Assembly (NCBI GenBank): GCA_028289545.1
Contig: JANQPG010000022.1
Coordinates: forward strand, 1-48,543
Source: Woeseiaceae bacterium
GTDB lineage: Bacteria > Pseudomonadota > Gammaproteobacteria > Steroidobacterales > Woeseiaceae
Length of the DNA stretch: 48,543 bases
Reading direction: 5' to 3'
Shown here: in pieces, positions 43,807 to 48,543 of the stretch
Layout: each line of letters opens with the position of its first letter
Numbering within the stretch: the first letter of the stretch is position 1
Notes under the pieces: generated by a model
Seen by the model: the letters and a program-made list of their open reading frames with translations, nothing else
What the model was told of the DNA's origin: nothing
Database searches by the model: none
Translations under genes and position numbers: made by a program

Positions 43807-45708
43807 TTATTCGTCCAGCAGGAATACGCCGATCTTACTGGCGGTAAACACGTTGCTGTTGGCGTCGTAGTGTCCATGAGCGTGCATTGAGCGAGCGAGG
43901 GTGGCGCCGTCCAGGCTTTGACCGAGGTCAGCCACGAATTCCGCAAAGTCGCTGTACAGCCGGATGCTGTCCGAAGATTTGATCGAGTACAGCGTTCGGC
44001 CCGTTTCCGGCGGCACGAGTGTTGTGCCCGACGGAAGCTCGGTCAGGTCGATCAGCACCGGCCCCTGTTTGATGAACTTGCGATCCCCAATGTCGGCGTT
44101 CTGGTTGTCGAGCACCAGGCCGTCCGTTGCGATACTCAGGAACGGTGCCGCCGTGCCGGCTTCACCCCAGCCAATGCCGAGCTTGCTTCGGACCTCGGTG
44201 AAGTCGATCAAGGTTCGCGCGTCGAAATCGGGCGCCGCCGTGCCGAAGGCTGTCGGGAAGCCCTTGGCGACAAATGCCTCGCCGCTCGCAAACGTGTCGA
44301 TCGAGAGTTCGGCCGTGGCGATCTGGTAGTTCGCCGGATCGGCGTCTTCCGCCGGGCTCATGCCGGTGCCGGCGAAATCGAACAGCTCGACGGGCCGGCG
44401 GTTGATGTTCATGAGGCTTGCAGACACCTCACCGGGCATTACGTCGTTCAGCAACCCGGATACCCGCGTCAGGTGAAGACGTGCCGTGCCTTCGGTGGCG
44501 TCGAGCATGGGAGTTGCAGTGCCAGTGTCGTCTGTCGCGAGCTCGCCGCGCACCGTGATCCGCTGACCGACCGAGATGTCGCCGATACTCAAAGCGACGT
44601 CGCGCGCGCCGTCTTTGAAGACCTGCGTGGCGTCGCCGATTTCGACGAGCACGTCGTCGCGGAAGTAGGCCCGTTGCTCACGCGGCACGAGCGTCGCTCC
44701 GCGGATCGTCAGAGACGTGCCGCTGCGCGCAATGACGCTGCCGATAACGGTATCGAGGTCCGTGCCCGGAACGCTGCTGCCCGCCAGTACACGTTCGGCC
44801 GTGAACTGCCGCTCGTCGACGTCGAGGTTACCCAGTGCAACGCTCGGCAGACGCTCGTCGGGATTGGCCTCATTGGCTGCAGCCAGGGCTTCGATGCCGG
44901 CACTGCCTTCGTATTCGACGCCGTCAATCTCGAAGGTGGTCGACTCGGTGGTGTCGACCGTAACTCGGCCGAAGTCGCCGTCGCGCAGATGAAAGGGGCG
45001 GACGGCTACAGTGTAGTTCATTGCCGCCGTGTCGACGCTCAACACCGGGCCGCGAACGCGCAGCGTTTTTTCGTCGACGGGGCTGATTTCCGCAACGATA
45101 AACGTCTCTGCAACGGCGAGCGCGGGGTCTGCGCTCAGGTCTACCCGGTGTGATGCCTCGAGGTCGAAGTCGAGCTGCAGAAACGCGGGTCGACCCCGTG
45201 TGACGACGAGGCGCTTGCGCTCATCGAGTCGTATGTCCAGCGTGTTTTCCGCGAGCGGTGTACCGGACTCGTCGACGACCACAGCCTCTTTGGCTGCGCC
45301 GTTTTCTTCAACGACAATCTCCGCGTCGCTGTAGTCGAGCGTAATGGCGCCGGCAACGTAGGTGGCCGGCGGCACAGTGGCCACACTCAGAAGCTCTGTC
45401 AGATCGACGTATTCCGTAAAGTCGATACGGCTACGGCGCGGCAAGGTTTCGACGATTCTGCCGTTGGCCGTCTCCAGGGTCAGAGAGACGACGTCAACCG
45501 TGTAGCTCAGGAAATCGCCGTCGGCATCGGTCAATCCGAGGAGTACGGTGCCGCACTCGCTGAAGGTTGCCGTGTTGGCGGGGTCGCAGTCGGCGGCCGC
45601 GGTCGGCGGCGGCGTTTCTGCGGTTTCTGTTGTGCCGGCTCCGCCGCCGCAGGCGGCCAGGCCAAGCAATAGCAGCGGCAACAGCGCTGATCGAGTCCAT
45701 GCGGGCAT
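43807..45708 (-). CDS. Large lipoprotein with DUF4382-like and DUF5666-like domains
   Basis: A 633-residue lipoprotein with lipobox LAAC (C20) followed by GGGAG. Residues about 50-200 resemble DUF4382 (GTVLLGLTDADGDFLSYTVDVVSLTLETANGR, then DFTEYVDLTELL). The remainder holds repeated short beta-domains of DUF5666 type, seen in phrases such as VIARSGTSLTIRGATLV and SIGDISVGQRITVRGEL. Such proteins are exported and of unknown function, probably surface-exposed binding proteins. The ATG at 45708 has AAGGAGAT upstream; the longer frame is rejected because the signal peptide must be at the start. Divergent from the GGDEF-EAL gene. Confidence 0.85.
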   Translation of the reverse strand: MPAWTRSALLPLLLLGLAACGGGAGTTETAETPPPTAAADCDPANTATFSECGTVLLGLTDADGDFLSYTVDVVSLTLETANGRIVETLPRRSRIDFTEYVDLTELLSVATVPPATYVAGAITLDYSDAEIVVEENGAAKEAVVVDESGTPLAENTLDIRLDERKRLVVTRGRPAFLQLDFDLEASHRVDLSADPALAVAETFIVAEISPVDEKTLRVRGPVLSVDTAAMNYTVAVRPFHLRDGDFGRVTVDTTESTTFEIDGVEYEGSAGIEALAAANEANPDERLPSVALGNLDVDERQFTAERVLAGSSVPGTDLDTVIGSVIARSGTSLTIRGATLVPREQRAYFRDDVLVEIGDATQVFKDGARDVALSIGDISVGQRITVRGELATDDTGTATPMLDATEGTARLHLTRVSGLLNDVMPGEVSASLMNINRRPVELFDFAGTGMSPAEDADPANYQIATAELSIDTFASGEAFVAKGFPTAFGTAAPDFDARTLIDFTEVRSKLGIGWGEAGTAAPFLSIATDGLVLDNQNADIGDRKFIKQGPVLIDLTELPSGTTLVPPETGRTLYSIKSSDSIRLYSDFAEFVADLGQSLDGATLARSMHAHGHYDANSNVFTASKIGVFLLDE

Positions 45709-45921
45709 TTGAATCTCCTTGAAGGTGGCATCGGTTCCTACCCGCCAACAACGGCCCGCCTCCGCGTCGGTTGACAATGCGCTGTCGAAAGCTCCGGCGT
45801 TCCGGCATTAGAAAACCATAAAGCCAAAAAAATACAGCGACTTATCTTGTATTCCTGTATCAAGCTGTCAAAATGCAGACAAGCGCCGGGAACGGACAGT
45901 CGTCGAGAACCTATTTGGTAT

Positions 45922-48543
45922 ATGTCAACAGCAACTCGTGGGTCGATGTCGTCGCCGCCTGACACCAGCACTACGACCATCCGCGCGCGTCGACCGCGCG
46001 CCGGCACGCGAACCCGCGGTGCCGTCGACGCACTGCAAACCCAGATTGTCGTCGCGCTGCAGTCTCTTAAGCCCAGCAACGCGGAAAGTGAGCTCCAGTC
46101 CATCGTCAACGATATGCCGGAAGCCATCGGCAGCGATGCGGCGTGTATTGCGCTCATCAACGAGGACGGTTCGCGATTCGAGAGCGTGTACGCCGCCCGC
46201 AGCGGTTTCTCACAGGCGCGTGCCGAGATCCTGGCAGGCGAGGCTTTGAGCGATTGGCCGTGGCTCGTTGATCGGCTGGGCCATTTGCGCGTCGTGGAGG
46301 TGGGGGACACGGTGCGCGGCACGGCGAGGGCGGCGGACGAGCTGTCTCGGCTCAATGAACTGCACATCGGGTCGCTGTTGCTGACGGGCTTTGCCGTTAA
46401 CGGCGAGATCGCGGGCTTCCTGGCGGCAACCAACGACGGTCCCACGGGCAACTGGGACGCAAGCGTCAACCTGCTTGTGAAACTGTTCGGATCGTCGCTT
46501 GCGACCGGGCTCGAGCGCGTGGCCGATCGTCGGATTCTCGAGGATTTTCGCGAACGTAACGAACTCGTTACGATGACGGCCAACGACGGTGTCTGGGATT
46601 TCGACGGAATCAACAAACAGCTCAGCCTGTCGCCACGCTGGCGGCGCATGCTCGGCTATCCGCTCGACGACAGCGAGCTCGATCTAGACTGGTATCAGCT
46701 TGTCCACCCCGACGACATGGCGCGCGTGCAGACCCTCATGCGCCAGCACCTGGAGGGTGACACGCCGTTCTTCGAGTCCACCCATCGCATGAAGCACCAG
46801 AACGGCGAATGGCGCTGGATGACGAGCCGCGCGAAAGCCGTAATCGACGAAAACGGCCGGCTGATTCGACTACTGGGCGTCGAGTGCGACATTACCGAGC
46901 GCAAGATCTACGAGGATGCGCTGTTTCGCGAAAAAGAGAGCGCGCAGATCACGCTGCAGTCCATTGGCGACGGCGTGATTACGACCGACGCCGAGTGCAA
47001 CGTCGAATACGTCAATCCCATTGCCGAAGACCTGACGGGGTGGAAGGTGGACGACGCCAGCGGCCGGTCCATCGACGAGATCTTTCGCGCGTTTCACGAG
47101 GAAACCTGCGAGCCGCTCGAAAACCCCATGGGCGTGGCCATCAACCGCGACCGCCGCATCAAGTCGGTGCGGCCGACCTTGCTCATCCGGCGCGACGGCA
47201 ACGAGCTGTACGTCGAAAGCACGGCGTCGCCGATTCGCAACGGCAAGGGAGAAGTGACCGGTGGCGTGCTCGTGTTTCACGACGTGAGTGAGGCGCGCGA
47301 ACTCAACCGGCGCTTGAGCTATCACGCGTCTCACGATCTTCTGACGGGACTCGTCAATCGGCGCGAATTCGAGGCCCGACTCGAGCGCGCATTAAAGAGT
47401 GCCAAGGCGCGGGAAACGTCTTACGCGCTTTTGTACCTCGATCTCGACCAGTTCAAGATCGTCAACGATTCTTGCGGCCACAGCGCCGGAGATCAGTTCC
47501 TGGGACAGCTTGGCGCGCTGCTCAAGTCGAAAATCCGCTGGCGCGACACGCTCGCGCGACTCGGCGGCGACGAGTTTGGGGTGCTGCTCGAAAGCTGCAA
47601 TCTGGACGAAGCCATGCAGACGGCGGAGTCGTTGCGCGCGTCCATTTCGGAGTTTACGTTCAAGTGGGACGAGCGGCCGTTCAACCTGACCGTCAGCATT
47701 GGCGTCGTGCCGATAGCCGCGGACAACGAGGACGTGGCCGCGCTATTGACCGCCGCCGACAGCGCCTGCGCACACGCCAAGGACGCGGGTCGCAATCGTA
47801 TCCACAGCTTCCAGGAAAACGACATCAACCTGATGCGCCGCCGGCGCGAAATGCAGTGGGCGGCGCGCATCACCAACGCGCTGCAGGAAAACCGTTTCGA
47901 GCTGTACCGGCAGACGATCCTGCCGCTCAGGAGCGTCGAAGAGGGCGCGCACTACGAAATACTGCTGCGCATGCGCGACGAGAACGGCGGGGTTATTTCC
48001 CCCGGCCTGTTCATCGAGGCCGCCGAGCGTTACGACAAGAGTCCGGAAATTGATCGTTGGGTCATACGCAACACGTTCCGCTGGCTTGTGTCGGAGGCGG
48101 ACGAGCGTGAAAGGCTCGCGCTTTGTTCGATCAACCTGTCCGGCAAATCGCTCGGGGACGAGAAGTTTTTGCCGTTTGTCGTCAATCAGTTTCAGATGAG
48201 CGGCCTCGACGCCACCAAGATCTGCTTCGAAATTACGGAGACGGCGGCCATTGCGAGCTACTCGCAGGCGAACCGTTTTATCAATGCGCTGAAGGAACTC
48301 GGCTGCAAGTTTGCGCTCGACGATTTCGGCACTGGCCTTTCTTCATTCGGTTATCTCAAACACTTCCCGGTTGACTTCCTCAAAATCGACGGCAGCTTCG
48401 TCAAGGAGATACTGCATGATCCGATCGACCGCGAGATGGTACGCTCGATTGCTCAAATCGGGCGCCTCACCGGCAAACAAACCATTGCCGAGTTTGCGGA
48501 AAACGAAGAGATCATTACGATGCTCCGGGGCATGGATATCGAC
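45922..48543 (+). CDS. GAF-PAS-PAS-GGDEF-EAL cyclic-di-GMP signalling protein, C-terminus cut by window end
   Basis: 874 codons are present and the frame is open at the end. After an Arg/Thr-rich tail of about 35 residues comes a GAF-like region (about 45-210), PAS with PAC (about 215-325, VWDFDGINKQLSLSPRWRRM and WRWMTSRAKAVIDENG), a second PAS (about 335-450, GDGVITTDAECNVEYVN), a GGDEF domain with intact GGDEF at 548-552 and an RxxD inhibition site (RWRD, 539-542), and the start of an EAL domain whose signature reads EILLR (E679) instead of EALLR, with later ELGCKFALDDFGTG and FLKIDGSFVK. Both synthesis and hydrolysis of cyclic di-GMP are possible. No membrane helix is visible, so it is cytosolic. 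The ATG at 45922 has only a weak ribosome site; an ATG at 45946 is an alternative. Confidence 0.93.
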   Translation, partial: MSTATRGSMSSPPDTSTTTIRARRPRAGTRTRGAVDALQTQIVVALQSLKPSNAESELQSIVNDMPEAIGSDAACIALINEDGSRFESVYAARSGFSQARAEILAGEALSDWPWLVDRLGHLRVVEVGDTVRGTARAADELSRLNELHIGSLLLTGFAVNGEIAGFLAATNDGPTGNWDASVNLLVKLFGSSLATGLERVADRRILEDFRERNELVTMTANDGVWDFDGINKQLSLSPRWRRMLGYPLDDSELDLDWYQLVHPDDMARVQTLMRQHLEGDTPFFESTHRMKHQNGEWRWMTSRAKAVIDENGRLIRLLGVECDITERKIYEDALFREKESAQITLQSIGDGVITTDAECNVEYVNPIAEDLTGWKVDDASGRSIDEIFRAFHEETCEPLENPMGVAINRDRRIKSVRPTLLIRRDGNELYVESTASPIRNGKGEVTGGVLVFHDVSEARELNRRLSYHASHDLLTGLVNRREFEARLERALKSAKARETSYALLYLDLDQFKIVNDSCGHSAGDQFLGQLGALLKSKIRWRDTLARLGGDEFGVLLESCNLDEAMQTAESLRASISEFTFKWDERPFNLTVSIGVVPIAADNEDVAALLTAADSACAHAKDAGRNRIHSFQENDINLMRRRREMQWAARITNALQENRFELYRQTILPLRSVEEGAHYEILLRMRDENGGVISPGLFIEAAERYDKSPEIDRWVIRNTFRWLVSEADERERLALCSINLSGKSLGDEKFLPFVVNQFQMSGLDATKICFEITETAAIASYSQANRFINALKELGCKFALDDFGTGLSSFGYLKHFPVDFLKIDGSFVKEILHDPIDREMVRSIAQIGRLTGKQTIAEFAENEEIITMLRGMDID

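Overview
The window looks like the chromosome of a GC-rich gammaproteobacterium, possibly Chromatiales/Woeseia-like. That placement is an inference from the rpmA-obgE / rpsT / murJ-ribF-lspA block running into a type IV pilus minor-pilin cluster, and from the mix of rhomboid, spondin_N, LytTR-acyltransferase and GGDEF-EAL genes. No rRNA gene is present to settle it.

Left part (1-13380): end of rpmA, obgE, a shared terminator, rpsT on the minus strand, then murJ-ribF-lspA on the plus strand. A converging minus-strand operon follows (two FimT/GspH pseudopilins, pilV, pilW, pilX, a small exported protein, pilY1, a PilE-like pilin) which builds the priming tip of type IV pili. A cysteine-poor Fur/Irr-like regulator and tRNA-Thr(CGU) close this part. 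Compared with the usual gammaproteobacterial order, ileS is absent between ribF and lspA, and fkpB and ispH are absent after lspA.

Middle part (13338-28414): a genomic island of about 15 kb inserted in the 3' half of tRNA-Thr. It is bounded by a 45-nt duplicated tRNA end (42/45 identical, with a compensatory T-stem pair) and by an 18-nt direct repeat just inside each end. At its left end lies a minus-strand recombination operon: a complete tyrosine recombinase, an AlpA-like excisionase, and a second integrase that has lost its His/Tyr end through a single-base frameshift. Upstream is a hairpin-rich leader with a motif repeated three times, resembling the int-alpA class of RNA. The cargo is visibly more AT-rich than its surroundings. 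Its centre is a 2093-residue protein with an N-terminal Cap4-like nuclease, a STAND NTPase core and a long C-terminal region, overlapping a 229-residue helical partner. This layout matches AVAST type III (Avs3A/Avs3B) anti-phage systems. Beyond it lie an exported 441-residue protein and two adjacent multi-spanning membrane proteins, none of which I recognise. These are the best candidates for undescribed biology here.

Right part (28415-48543): ordinary GC-rich chromosome. It holds the displaced native terminator of tRNA-Thr, a Sel1-like protein, a DinB-like protein, a rhomboid protease next to an exported acidic protein, a carotenoid-isomerase-like FAD oxidoreductase, an exported Rossmann protein, an SPFH protein, DUF429 and DUF427 proteins, a LytTR regulator divergent from an acyltransferase, a two-component system with a hairpin leader, two spondin-domain proteins, a glutathione S-transferase, a DUF4382-like lipoprotein, and the start of a GAF-PAS-PAS-GGDEF-EAL signalling protein cut by the window end.
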